Assembly: GCA_016719885.1 (NCBI GenBank)
Contig: JADJYF010000015.1
Coordinates: 1 to 64,000, forward strand
Source: Pseudomonadota bacterium
GTDB lineage: Bacteria; Pseudomonadota; Gammaproteobacteria; Ga0077536
Direction: 5' to 3'
DNA: 64,000 nt
Shown here: piece after piece, positions 33,969 through 42,216 of the stretch
How the letters are laid out: each line of letters begins with the position of its first letter
Numbering within the stretch: position 1 is the first letter of the stretch
Translations under genes and position numbers: made by a program
The notes under the pieces: model-generated
Database searches by the model: none
What the model was told of the DNA's origin: nothing
Seen by the model: only the letters and a program-made list of their open reading frames with translations

Positions 33969-36524
33969 ATGGCCACCGATAAAGCCGCCCATTCGCCCGT
34001 CATGCAGCAGTATCTCGGCATCAAGGCCGAGCATCCCGATATCCTGCTGTTCTATCGCATGGGGGATTTCTACGAGCTGTTCTTCGACGACGCCCGGCGC
34101 GCGTCTCAGCTGCTCGACCTGACGCTCACCGCGCGCGGTGTGAGTGACGGTCAGCCGATCCCGATGGCGGGCGTGCCGGCCCATGCCGCCGATCCCTACC
34201 TGGCGCGGCTGCTGAAACTCGGCGTGTCGGTCGCCGTGTGCGAGCAGATAGGCGACCCGGCCGAGTCGCGCGGGCCGGTGGCGCGCAAGGTCACGCGCAT
34301 CCTGACGCCCGGTACGGTCACCGACGAATCGCTGCTCGAAGCGCGACAGGACACGCTGCTGGCCGCGCTCTGCTTCGGCGGTGAACGCTGCGGGCTGGCT
34401 TGGCTGGACGTCAGCGCCGGGCGCTTCCTGGTGTGCGAGGCCGACGGCGCCGTGGCGCTGGAAGCCGAGCTCGAACGTCTGCAGCCGGCGGAACTGCTGG
34501 TCGCGGACGACCAGCGCGCACACCTGCCGGCGGCGTGGGCGGCGCGCGCCCAGGGCGTGCCGGCGTGGCGCTTCGACATCGCGGCCGCACAGCGGCGCCT
34601 CACCGGGCAATTCGGCGTCAGCAGCCTGCACGGCTTCGGCTGCGCTGAGATGGACCTGGCGATCGCGGCCGCCGGCGCGGTACTCGCCTACAGCCAGGAC
34701 ATGCATGGCGGCGCCCTCGCGCACGTGCTCGGCATGGCGGTCGAACATCCCCGCGATGCCCTGCACCTGGACCCGGCCACGCGCCGCAATCTCGAGATCA
34801 CCCGCGCGCTGTCCGGCGACGAGGCGCATACGCTGGTCGCGGTGTTCGATACCACGCGCACCGCCATGGGCGGGCGCCTCCTGCGCCGCTGGCTGCAGCG
34901 GCCGTTGCGCGATCACGGCACGCTCAGGGCGCGCCTGCAGGCGGTGGCCATGCTCATGGCCCGCCACGACGTGGCCAGCCTGCGCACATCCCTGAAACGC
35001 GTGCATGACATCGAACGCATCGTCACCCGCATCGCGCTCGGCACCGCGCGGCCGCGCGACCTGGCGCGCCTGCGTGATGCGCTGGTCGCGCTGCCCGACA
35101 TTCGCGGCCTGCTGCTGGCGGATCTCTGCCCGCGCCTCGATGCGCTGCGCAATGCCATCGACGAAATGCCCGAGGTGCGCGCGCGACTGCAACGCGCGCT
35201 GGTCGAATCGCCGCCCCACCTCATCCGCGACGGCGGCGTGCTGGCGCCGGGCTACGACAGCCAACTGGACGAACTGCGCAACGCCAGCGCCGATGCCGAT
35301 GCCTTCCTGGTCGCGCTCGAACAGCGTGAGCGGGAACGCAGCGGCATCGCCAATCTCAAGGTCGGCTACAACCGCGTGCATGGTTATTACATCGAAATCA
35401 GCCGCGCGCAGGCCGAGCGCGCGCCGGCCGACTACACGCGGCGCCAGACCCTGAAAGGCGTCGAGCGCTATATCACGCCGGAGCTGAAAGGCTTCGAGAC
35501 CCATATCCTGACGGCCGCCGATCGCGCCCTGCGCCGCGAACGCGAGCTATACGAGAGCCTGTTGATAGAGCTGCTGCCCGAAGTGCGCGGCCTGAAGGAC
35601 ACCAGCGCGGCACTCGCCGAGCTCGACGTGCTGGCGAGCTTCGCCGAGCGCGCCGAAAGCCTGCAGCTGTGCGCGCCGGAGTTCTGCACCGAGCCGCGCC
35701 TGCGCATCCGCGCCGGCCGCCATCCACTGGTCGAACAGTTCCAGCACACGCCGTTCGTGGCGAACGATTTGGAACTCGACGACGAACGCCGCCTGCTGCT
35801 CATCACCGGCCCCAACATGGGCGGCAAGTCGACCTACATGCGCCAGGCCGCGCTCATCACCCTGCTCGCCCACATCGGCAGTTTCGTGCCGGCGCGGTCC
35901 GCCCTGCTGGGGCCCATCGACGCCATCTATTCGCGCATCGGCGCCGGCGACAACCTGGCCGGCGGCCAGAGCACCTTCATGGTCGAGATGGCCGAGACCG
36001 CCAACATCCTGCATCACGCCACCGCCATGAGCCTCGTCATCGTCGATGAGATCGGTCGCGGCACCAGCACCTATGACGGCATGTCGCTGGCGTGGGCGGC
36101 GGCCGAGCACCTTGCTGCGCGCAACCGGGCTTTCACGCTGTTCGCCACCCATTACTTCGAATTGACGGCGCTGGCCGACGAAGTACCGGCGGTCGCCAAT
36201 GTGCGGCTCGATGCGCTGGAACACGGCGAGGACGTGGTGTTCATGCACAGCGTCAGCGAGGGGCCAGCCTCGCGCAGCTTTGGCATCGCGGTGGCCCGAC
36301 GGGCCGGCGTGCCGAACGCCGTCATCGCCCGCGCGCGCGCCCTGCTCGACACCCTCGAGCAACGCCACTCGCGGGCCAGCCATGCCGAACTGCCGCAATT
36401 GCCGCTGTTCGAGCGCCCCCATCCGGCGCTCGAGGCGCTGCGTGCACTCGAACCCGATGCCCTGACGCCGCGCGAGGCGCTGGACGCGCTCTATCGCCTG
36501 CGCGCCCTGGCCGAGCGCTCATGA
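33969..36524 (+). CDS. mutS: DNA mismatch repair protein MutS
   Basis: 851 residues. The mismatch-recognition domain I motif is present (LLFYRMGDFYELFFDDA, with the Phe-x-Glu of DFYEL). The C-terminal ABC ATPase has Walker A GPNMGGKSTYMRQ near residue 615, signature region NLAGGQSTFMVEM and Walker B LVIVDEIGRGTST. Recognises mispaired bases and recruits MutL. ATG at 33969 gives the usual N-terminus; a GTG 21 bases upstream is in frame. mutS followed by fdxA is a typical gammaproteobacterial arrangement. Confidence 0.97.
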   Translation: MATDKAAHSPVMQQYLGIKAEHPDILLFYRMGDFYELFFDDARRASQLLDLTLTARGVSDGQPIPMAGVPAHAADPYLARLLKLGVSVAVCEQIGDPAESRGPVARKVTRILTPGTVTDESLLEARQDTLLAALCFGGERCGLAWLDVSAGRFLVCEADGAVALEAELERLQPAELLVADDQRAHLPAAWAARAQGVPAWRFDIAAAQRRLTGQFGVSSLHGFGCAEMDLAIAAAGAVLAYSQDMHGGALAHVLGMAVEHPRDALHLDPATRRNLEITRALSGDEAHTLVAVFDTTRTAMGGRLLRRWLQRPLRDHGTLRARLQAVAMLMARHDVASLRTSLKRVHDIERIVTRIALGTARPRDLARLRDALVALPDIRGLLLADLCPRLDALRNAIDEMPEVRARLQRALVESPPHLIRDGGVLAPGYDSQLDELRNASADADAFLVALEQRERERSGIANLKVGYNRVHGYYIEISRAQAERAPADYTRRQTLKGVERYITPELKGFETHILTAADRALRRERELYESLLIELLPEVRGLKDTSAALAELDVLASFAERAESLQLCAPEFCTEPRLRIRAGRHPLVEQFQHTPFVANDLELDDERRLLLITGPNMGGKSTYMRQAALITLLAHIGSFVPARSALLGPIDAIYSRIGAGDNLAGGQSTFMVEMAETANILHHATAMSLVIVDEIGRGTSTYDGMSLAWAAAEHLAARNRAFTLFATHYFELTALADEVPAVANVRLDALEHGEDVVFMHSVSEGPASRSFGIAVARRAGVPNAVIARARALLDTLEQRHSRASHAELPQLPLFERPHPALEALRALEPDALTPREALDALYRLRALAERS

Positions 36525-36529
36525 AGTGT

Positions 36530-36557
36530 TTGGCAGCGCGCGACACGCAGATATAAT
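36530..36557 (+). promoter_or_regulatory. sigma70 promoter of fdxA
   Basis: -35 TTGGCA (36530-36535), 16-base spacer, perfect -10 TATAAT (36552-36557). The -35 lies just after the mutS stop codon. Predicted leader about 25 bases before the fdxA ATG. Confidence 0.75.
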
Positions 36558-36587
36558 GCGGCCCTCCGAATTTGACGAAGAGCAGCC

Positions 36588-36911
36588 ATGACGTTTGTTG
36601 TTGTAGAAAACTGTATCAAGTGCAAGTACACGGACTGTGTCGAGGTATGCCCGGTCGATTGCTTTCACGAAGGCCCGAACATGCTCGTGATTGACCCGGA
36701 TGAGTGTATCGATTGCACGCTGTGCGAGCCGGAATGCCCGGCCGAGGCCATCAAGTCGGAGGACGACCTGACCGACGACGAACAGCAATTCCTGGGTCTG
36801 AACGCCGAACTCGCCAAGCAATGGCCGGTGATCAGCGAAATGAAGGACCCGGCCGGCGATGCCGACGACTGGAAAGGCAAGCCCGGCAAGCTCGACCTGC
36901 TCGAACGCTGA
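36588..36911 (+). CDS. fdxA: 7Fe ferredoxin FdxA
   Basis: 107 residues. Azotobacter FdI-type ferredoxin: CIKCKYTDCVEVCPVDCF provides ligands of the [3Fe-4S] and [4Fe-4S] clusters and CIDCTLCEPECP the others. A C-terminal extension wraps the core as in the family. Cytoplasmic low-potential electron carrier. It has its own strong promoter, so it is probably transcribed independently of mutS. Confidence 0.95.
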   Translation: MTFVVVENCIKCKYTDCVEVCPVDCFHEGPNMLVIDPDECIDCTLCEPECPAEAIKSEDDLTDDEQQFLGLNAELAKQWPVISEMKDPAGDADDWKGKPGKLDLLER

Positions 36912-36960
36912 CATGCACATCGGCCGCCTGCATCGCGCGCGGCCAGACGCGCAGTAAAGT

Positions 36961-36998
36961 GGACCAGGAGCCGCCCGTCCCTGGACGACCCCTGGTCC
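36961..36998 (+). other. Inverted repeat downstream of fdxA
   Basis: 8-bp arms GGACCAGG / CCTGGTCC separated by 22 bases, about 50 bases after the fdxA stop. No T-run follows; possible transcript-end structure. Confidence 0.35.
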
Positions 36999-37190
36999 GC
37001 CGCCTATCCCCACCCCGTATCGATGTGGATGCTGCCATCCCTGGCGGCGGCAGGTGCGTTGCTGAATACGCACCGTGTGCCTAGTTGGCCATCTCCACGT
37101 GTCCCGCTCAAATTTGTCCCGAGTGCCGCCGCTATGGAGTTTTACACTTTGGCGACAAAGACTTAAGGGCATAAGACGGAGCGCGACACG

Positions 37191-37763
37191 GTGACGGCAG
37201 GCAAGCACTCGGGAAATTTTCCCGCGCCCGACTCAGCACCTCGCCCAGCCTACCCGCGCCTGGCGCCTGTCCGGCGGCCAACACCCAGGCGGGCAGCGTC
37301 GTTGCTGGCACAGCTGAGTGCAGCGGCCACGCTATCCGGCTTGTTCACGGTGACTGGCCCCGTCTGTGCCGCCGAGGTCTACAAATGGCGGGATGCCGAT
37401 GGCCACCTGCATTTCGGCGACCGCCCGCCCGCGGCCCAATCCCATGCCGAGAGCGTGACCATACGGAGCGCGGCGCCGGCGGCCGCTAATGAGCACAGCC
37501 AGGAGCGGCTCAAGCAGGTACTCGACGGCTATGCGAAGGAGCGCGAGGCGCGCGAGGCATCCCGCGCCGCCGCGCTGGCGGAAGACGAGCAACGCGAACA
37601 GGCCTGCATGCGCGCCAAGGCGCGGCGGCAAACCGCGGAGCGCGTCAACGTGATGTACGAGTACACGCCGCAGGGCGAGCGCAGGGTGCTGGGCGAAGCC
37701 GAGCACAAACAAGTGATAGACAAAGCGCGCGAGGCCGTCGCCGACTCCTGCGATCAGCCTTAA
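37191..37763 (+). CDS. DUF4124-domain secreted protein
   Basis: 190 residues. After a long basic N-terminal segment and a hydrophobic stretch (LLAQLSAAATLSGLFTVTG, with likely cleavage after VCAA) comes a DUF4124 domain: EVYKWRDADGHLHFGDRPP. The remainder is a charged alpha-helical region rich in Glu, Arg and Ala (SQERLKQVLDGYAKEREARE), probably a coiled coil. DUF4124 proteins are envelope proteins of unknown role. The start is a GTG; the unusually long n-region (about 35 residues before the hydrophobic core) suggests the true start may lie further in, but no ATG is available there. Confidence 0.75.
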   Translation: MTAGKHSGNFPAPDSAPRPAYPRLAPVRRPTPRRAASLLAQLSAAATLSGLFTVTGPVCAAEVYKWRDADGHLHFGDRPPAAQSHAESVTIRSAAPAAANEHSQERLKQVLDGYAKEREAREASRAAALAEDEQREQACMRAKARRQTAERVNVMYEYTPQGERRVLGEAEHKQVIDKAREAVADSCDQP

Positions 37764-37808
37764 AACGCCGTCCTATCTGCCTATTTTCTCGATACAAAGG
37801 AAGGTAAC

Positions 37809-37850
37809 ATGGCGAATCTACTTGACTCGCTAGACCTGATGACCGGATGA
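37809..37850 (+). CDS. 13-residue leader peptide coupled to the receptor kinase
   Basis: ATG at 37809 is preceded at ideal distance by a strong AAAGGAAGG ribosome binding site and encodes MANLLDSLDLMTG; its TGA overlaps the ATG of the downstream kinase (ATGA). The kinase itself has no good ribosome site outside this peptide's coding sequence. This looks like a short translated leader that delivers ribosomes to the kinase start by translational coupling. The alternative is that the peptide is accidental and the GACCGG just before the kinase start is enough. Confidence 0.45.
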   Translation: MANLLDSLDLMTG

Positions 37851-40390
37851 ATAAAGCGTTCTGGAAATCCGACTGGTTTGTCGGCGCCGCCCTGTCCTTC
37901 GTGTTTTTCATCGCCTGGTGGGGGCGTGCGCCTGTGCTGGAAAGCATAGAACGGGACGCCTACGACCTTGGCGTCAAGGTCTCGTCACGCGATCCCGGCG
38001 ACAAGGTCGTGGTGGTCGCCATCGACGACAAGAGCATCCAGAACATCGGCCGCTGGCCGTGGTCGCGCAAGGTCCACGCCGCGATGATCGATAAGCTCAC
38101 GGCCGCCGGCACCAAGACCATCGGCTCGACCATTTTCTATTCCGAGCCGGAAGTACCGCCGGGCCTCGACTGGATACGAGAATTCCGTTCCGAGACCGAG
38201 AAGCTGGCCCAGGCCGGTGCCTCGGTCGACGCGCTCAACGCAAAATTCTCCGCCGCCGAACTCGCGCTCGACACCGACACGGTGCTCGGCAATTCGTTCA
38301 AGCAGGCCGGCAACGTCGTACTCGGCATGCAGTTCACACCGGGCGAGCCAGTTGGCAAGCCGGACAAGGCCTTGCCCGATTACGTGCTGCACAACGCCAT
38401 CAAGGAAGACAAGGTCGTCGACCCGACCGGCGACTTCCCGATGCCCATCCAGACCATCCTCGCCAATTCGCCGATCCCGGTCATCGGTGGCGCAGCGCGC
38501 GGCATCGGCCACCTGTTGACGCCACCCGACGTCGACGGCGGTATCCGTTTCGAACCCTTGGTGGTCGAGTATTACGGCGCGTTCTACCCGTCACAGTCTT
38601 TGATGGTCGCGGCCGCCTACCACAACCTCAAGGCCGAAGACATCAAGGTCAATCTCGGCGACAGCGTTCAGCTCGGCAATCTCGAGATCAAGACCGATCT
38701 GAATCTCAACATGAACACCTTCTTCTACGGCAAGCGCCAGGGCGACCGGCCGCCGTTCGACGTGTACTCCTTCTACGACGTCCAGCAGGGCGCCGTGCCG
38801 ATGGAAAACTTCAAGGACAAAATCGTCCTGATCGGCGCCACCGCTTTCGGCGTCGGCTCGACGCTCTACACGCCACTCGGCGACGTCAGCGGCCCGGTGC
38901 TGATCATGGCGCACACCGTCGCCAGCATCCTCAACGAGAACTTCTTCGTCTCACCCTCGTGGGCGTCCTTGACGGAACTGCTGATCCTGGCCCTGGTCGC
39001 GGGTTACCTCATAGCCTTGCTGCCCAAACTGAATGCCGGCCCGGCGGCGCTCATCAGCCTCGGCCTGTTCGTGGTGGTATTCGCGACCGAGATTGGCCTC
39101 ATGGCGTCGCAGGCCATCTGGCTCAAGCTCATGGGCGCGGCGACCCTGCTGGTGATTGGCCATGTGTTGCTCACCACCAAGCGTTTCCTGGTCACGGAGG
39201 CGACCAAGCGGCGTCTCGATTACGACTCGGCGCAGAGCAACAAGCAGCTCGCGCTCAAGTTCCAGAAGGAAGGCGAGCTCGACATGGCGCTGGAGTATTT
39301 CCGTCGCTGCCCGGTGGACGAGAGCCTGCTGGAAGCGGTGTACATCCTGGCCGGAGATTTCGAGCGCAAGCGCCAGTTCAACAAGGCCGGCGCGGCCTAC
39401 GAGTACATCGCCGCCAAGGACCCGAACTTCCGCGACATCCGCAACAAGGTCAATCGCGCCAAGCAGCTCAACGACACCGTCATCATCGGCGGCTCGGCGG
39501 CGGCGGCCTCGGCCGCCAGCACCATGTTGCTCGATGGCAGCATCTCCAAGCCCATGCTCGGCCGCTACGAAGTCGAGAAGGAGCTCGGCAAGGGCGCGAT
39601 GGGCGTCGTGTATCTCGGCAAGGATCCCAAGATCAACCGCGTGGTGGCGATCAAGACCATGGCGCTGTCGCAGGAATTCGACGCCAACGAACTGACCGAA
39701 GTGAAGGAACGCTTCTTCCGCGAAGCGGAGACCGCCGGCCGTCTCGACCAGCCCAACATCGTGCGCATCTACGACGTCGGCGAGGAACACGATCTGGCCT
39801 ATATCGCCATGGAGTTCCTGGCCGGGCACGATCTGGCGCGCTACACCAAGCCCGACACCCTGCTGCCATTGCCGACGGTCATGGGCATCATCTTCAAGGC
39901 CGCCATGGCGCTCGATTACGCGCACAAGCACAACGTCGTGCATCGTGACATCAAGCCGGCCAACATCATGTACGAGCCCGACTCCAAGCAGGTCAAGTTG
40001 ACCGACTTCGGTATCGCGCGCATCACGGATTCGAGCAAGACCAAGACCGGCATGGTGCTCGGCACGCCGTCGTACATGTCACCCGAACAGCTGTCGGGCA
40101 AGAAGGTCGACGGCCGCTCGGACCTGTTCTCGCTGGGGGTGATGTTCTACCAGATGATCACCGGCAAGCTGCCCTTCCAGGGGGATTCGATGGCGACCCT
40201 CATGTACAAGATTGCCAACGAAGCGCATATCGAAGTCACCAGCCTGCGGCCGGAACTGGCCAAGCAGCGGCCCTGCGTATCGGCCATCATCGACCGCGCC
40301 TTGGAGAAGGATCCGACCAAGCGCTACCAGACCGGCGCGGACATGGCGCGCGACATTCAACGCTGCGCCAAACAAACCCAGTCAGCCTGA
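37847..40390 (+). CDS. CHASE2-domain transmembrane Ser/Thr protein kinase
   Basis: 847 residues. An N-terminal membrane helix (WFVGAALSFVFFIAWWG) leads into an extracytoplasmic CHASE2 domain (residues about 40-370, with VVVAIDDKSIQNIGRWPWSR and KIVLIGATAFG). Three membrane helices follow (about 375-445), then a TPR-like segment (ALEYFRRCPVDESL) and a Hanks-type kinase from residue 570: GKGAMGVVYLG, VAIKTM, HRDIKPANIMY (about 699), DFGIA (about 720) and GTPSYMSPEQ. All catalytic residues are present. Probably senses an envelope signal and phosphorylates cytoplasmic targets such as the FHA protein downstream. Confidence 0.93.
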   Translation: MNKAFWKSDWFVGAALSFVFFIAWWGRAPVLESIERDAYDLGVKVSSRDPGDKVVVVAIDDKSIQNIGRWPWSRKVHAAMIDKLTAAGTKTIGSTIFYSEPEVPPGLDWIREFRSETEKLAQAGASVDALNAKFSAAELALDTDTVLGNSFKQAGNVVLGMQFTPGEPVGKPDKALPDYVLHNAIKEDKVVDPTGDFPMPIQTILANSPIPVIGGAARGIGHLLTPPDVDGGIRFEPLVVEYYGAFYPSQSLMVAAAYHNLKAEDIKVNLGDSVQLGNLEIKTDLNLNMNTFFYGKRQGDRPPFDVYSFYDVQQGAVPMENFKDKIVLIGATAFGVGSTLYTPLGDVSGPVLIMAHTVASILNENFFVSPSWASLTELLILALVAGYLIALLPKLNAGPAALISLGLFVVVFATEIGLMASQAIWLKLMGAATLLVIGHVLLTTKRFLVTEATKRRLDYDSAQSNKQLALKFQKEGELDMALEYFRRCPVDESLLEAVYILAGDFERKRQFNKAGAAYEYIAAKDPNFRDIRNKVNRAKQLNDTVIIGGSAAAASAASTMLLDGSISKPMLGRYEVEKELGKGAMGVVYLGKDPKINRVVAIKTMALSQEFDANELTEVKERFFREAETAGRLDQPNIVRIYDVGEEHDLAYIAMEFLAGHDLARYTKPDTLLPLPTVMGIIFKAAMALDYAHKHNVVHRDIKPANIMYEPDSKQVKLTDFGIARITDSSKTKTGMVLGTPSYMSPEQLSGKKVDGRSDLFSLGVMFYQMITGKLPFQGDSMATLMYKIANEAHIEVTSLRPELAKQRPCVSAIIDRALEKDPTKRYQTGADMARDIQRCAKQTQSA

Positions 40391-40402
40391 CATCAAGGAC
40401 CA

Positions 40403-41239
40403 GTGACCGTGGGCAAGGGCATCATCGAAGTCGCGAACATTTCAGACACCGGTCTGAAGCGGCCGCACAACGAAGACAGCGCGGTGACCGACACGGCCCT
40501 GGGACTGGCGGTGGTGGCGGACGGCATGGGCGGCTACAAGGCCGGAGAAGTGGCCAGCGCCATCGCCGCTCAGCTGATCCTGAACGAGGTCCGGGCCGGG
40601 CTCGCCAACGGCAACGCCAACAGCAAGGTCGGCGACTCGGGCTTGAGCCGCGCCACATTGGTCATTCGCGACGCGGTGGCCAAGGCCAATGCCGAGGTGT
40701 TCCGCACCGCCCAAGAGGTACCCCAATGCCAGGGCATGGGCACGACCGTGGTGGTGGTGTTCTATCACGGTGACAAGGTCAGCATCGCGCACGTCGGCGA
40801 TTCGCGGGTTTATCGCCTGCGCGGCAATGAATTCAAGCAGATTACGCGCGACCACTCGCTCATCCAGGAGCTGATCGACCGCGGATTCTTCACCCCCGAG
40901 GAGGCCGCCGAGAACACCCCCAAGAATCTCGTCACCCGGGCCTTGGGCATCGAGCAGTCGGTCGAGGTGGACGTGCAGGAGCAGGACCGCCAGGCGGGCG
41001 AGATCTACCTGCTCTGTTCGGACGGCCTCAATGATATGGTAGATGATGAAGAAATTCACTTAACCCTAAGTAAATATAGTGCTAATCTTGGCGAAGCGGC
41101 CACTGAACTGGTCCGACTGGCGAACGAAAATGGCGGCAAGGACAACGTATCCGTTGTGCTGGTACGACCGCAGAACCCGTCCAATGGGCAGGCGGGCATC
41201 ATGGCTAGATTCAATAGCTTTCTGAAAAAGGGCAGCTGA
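40403..41239 (+). CDS. PP2C-type Ser/Thr protein phosphatase
   Basis: 278 residues. The metal-binding motifs of bacterial PP2C (PrpC/Stp) enzymes are in order: GLKRPHNEDS, VVADGMGGYKAG, GMGTT, HVGDSRVYRL, LLCSDGLNDMV and GGKDNVSVVLV. It should reverse the kinase encoded 12 bases upstream. GTG starts at 40403 and 40409 are both possible. The C-terminal tail (ARFNSFLKKG) is basic. Confidence 0.93.
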   Translation: MTVGKGIIEVANISDTGLKRPHNEDSAVTDTALGLAVVADGMGGYKAGEVASAIAAQLILNEVRAGLANGNANSKVGDSGLSRATLVIRDAVAKANAEVFRTAQEVPQCQGMGTTVVVVFYHGDKVSIAHVGDSRVYRLRGNEFKQITRDHSLIQELIDRGFFTPEEAAENTPKNLVTRALGIEQSVEVDVQEQDRQAGEIYLLCSDGLNDMVDDEEIHLTLSKYSANLGEAATELVRLANENGGKDNVSVVLVRPQNPSNGQAGIMARFNSFLKKGS

Positions 41240-41252
41240 ATAGGACAGAACA

Positions 41253-42002
41253 ATGGCGAAGTTGGTTCTGAGCATGAACGGGGCGGTGCAGGGGGAATTC
41301 CAGCTGGGGAAGGAACGGATATCCATCGGCCGCAAGCCCGACAACGATATCCAGATCGATAACCTGGCCGTCAGCGGAAAGCACGCACTCATCATCACGA
41401 TTCTCGACGACTCCTTTCTCGAAGATCTCGGCAGTACGAACGGGACCTACGTGAATGGCAAGCTGGTCAAGAAGCACGCGTTGCGTAACGGCGACGTGAT
41501 CGGTCTCGGCAAGCACGAGCTCAAGTACATCAATGAGCACGCCACCGCCGACGACGAAGAATTCGAGAAGACCATGATCATCCGGCCCGGCTCGGCAAGC
41601 GCCGCCGTCGAGGCCGCCAAGGCCGTCGAGAAGGCCGCCGCCAAGGCGCCGGCGCCGGCCATGGACCACACCGCCGGCGGTTCGCCGCGCGTGGCGCCCA
41701 TCGCGCCGGTGCCCGGCGGCGGCATGCCGCTGGCCAAGTTGCATGTGCTGAACGGGCCGATTGCCGGCAAGGAACTGGAGCTGACCAAGGCGCTCATCAC
41801 GCTCGGCAAGCCCGGCACCCAGGTGGCGGTGATTTCGCGCCGCCCGCAGGGCTATTTCCTGACCCACATCGAAGGCGACGGCAAGAACGACAACTTCCCG
41901 GTGGTGAACAACACCCCGATAGGCCCGCAGGCCTATGCCATCAAGAACGGTGACATCATCGAACTGGCCGGCATCAAGATGGAATTCAGCCTCGTCAAGT
42001 AA
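41253..42002 (+). CDS. FHA-domain protein
   Basis: 249 residues. An N-terminal forkhead-associated domain is clear: ISIGRKPDNDIQIDNLAVSG followed by KHALI and LGSTNGTYVNGK, the residues that bind phosphothreonine. A low-complexity Ala/Pro linker (about 110-155) connects to a second domain (LHVLNGPIAGKELELTKALI onwards) that looks like a degenerate FHA domain lacking the SxxH and N-G signature. Likely the readout partner of the kinase/phosphatase pair upstream, from which it is separated by 13 bases. Confidence 0.9.
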   Translation: MAKLVLSMNGAVQGEFQLGKERISIGRKPDNDIQIDNLAVSGKHALIITILDDSFLEDLGSTNGTYVNGKLVKKHALRNGDVIGLGKHELKYINEHATADDEEFEKTMIIRPGSASAAVEAAKAVEKAAAKAPAPAMDHTAGGSPRVAPIAPVPGGGMPLAKLHVLNGPIAGKELELTKALITLGKPGTQVAVISRRPQGYFLTHIEGDGKNDNFPVVNNTPIGPQAYAIKNGDIIELAGIKMEFSLVK

Positions 42003-42069
42003 CGCTCTTCCGCCCTCGCCGCGTCCGCGGCGGGGGCGTCATCCCCTCCCCGCTGGCTCGCTCCCGTAG

Positions 42070-42087
42070 GTGCGAATTCATTCGCAC
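42070..42087. terminator. Hairpin between FHA gene and adenylate cyclase
   Basis: Perfect 7-bp stem GTGCGAA / TTCGCAC with a TTCA loop. It lies between convergent genes; the context CGTAGGTGCGAATTCATTCG resembles intergenic repeats common in gammaproteobacterial genomes. Confidence 0.4.
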
Positions 42088-42126
42088 ATTGGGACCGGCT
42101 TGACGCCCGGCAGCCTGCAATGGAGT

Positions 42127-42187
42127 GTCAGACTGAAGTCCGACCCACAAGGAGGCTCTTCTTCTGTGGGTCAGGCTTCAGCCTGAC
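42127..42187. repeat. REP-like imperfect palindrome
   Basis: 23-base arms, left at 42127-42149 and right at 42165-42187, complementary at 20 of 23 positions, with a 15-base loop. The right arm includes GTGGGTCAGGCTTCAGCC, a type of sequence familiar from dispersed REP/BIME-like intergenic repeats. It sits between the convergent FHA and adenylate cyclase genes. No second copy is evident in this window. Confidence 0.5.
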
Positions 42188-42216
42188 TGTTCACGACGGT
42201 GCGAGAAAATTCGCCG

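Noticed and set aside
36519..37208. A 229-codon minus-strand frame across fdxA.
   Set aside because: fdxA on the plus strand has all cluster cysteines and a strong promoter; the antisense translation has no motif.
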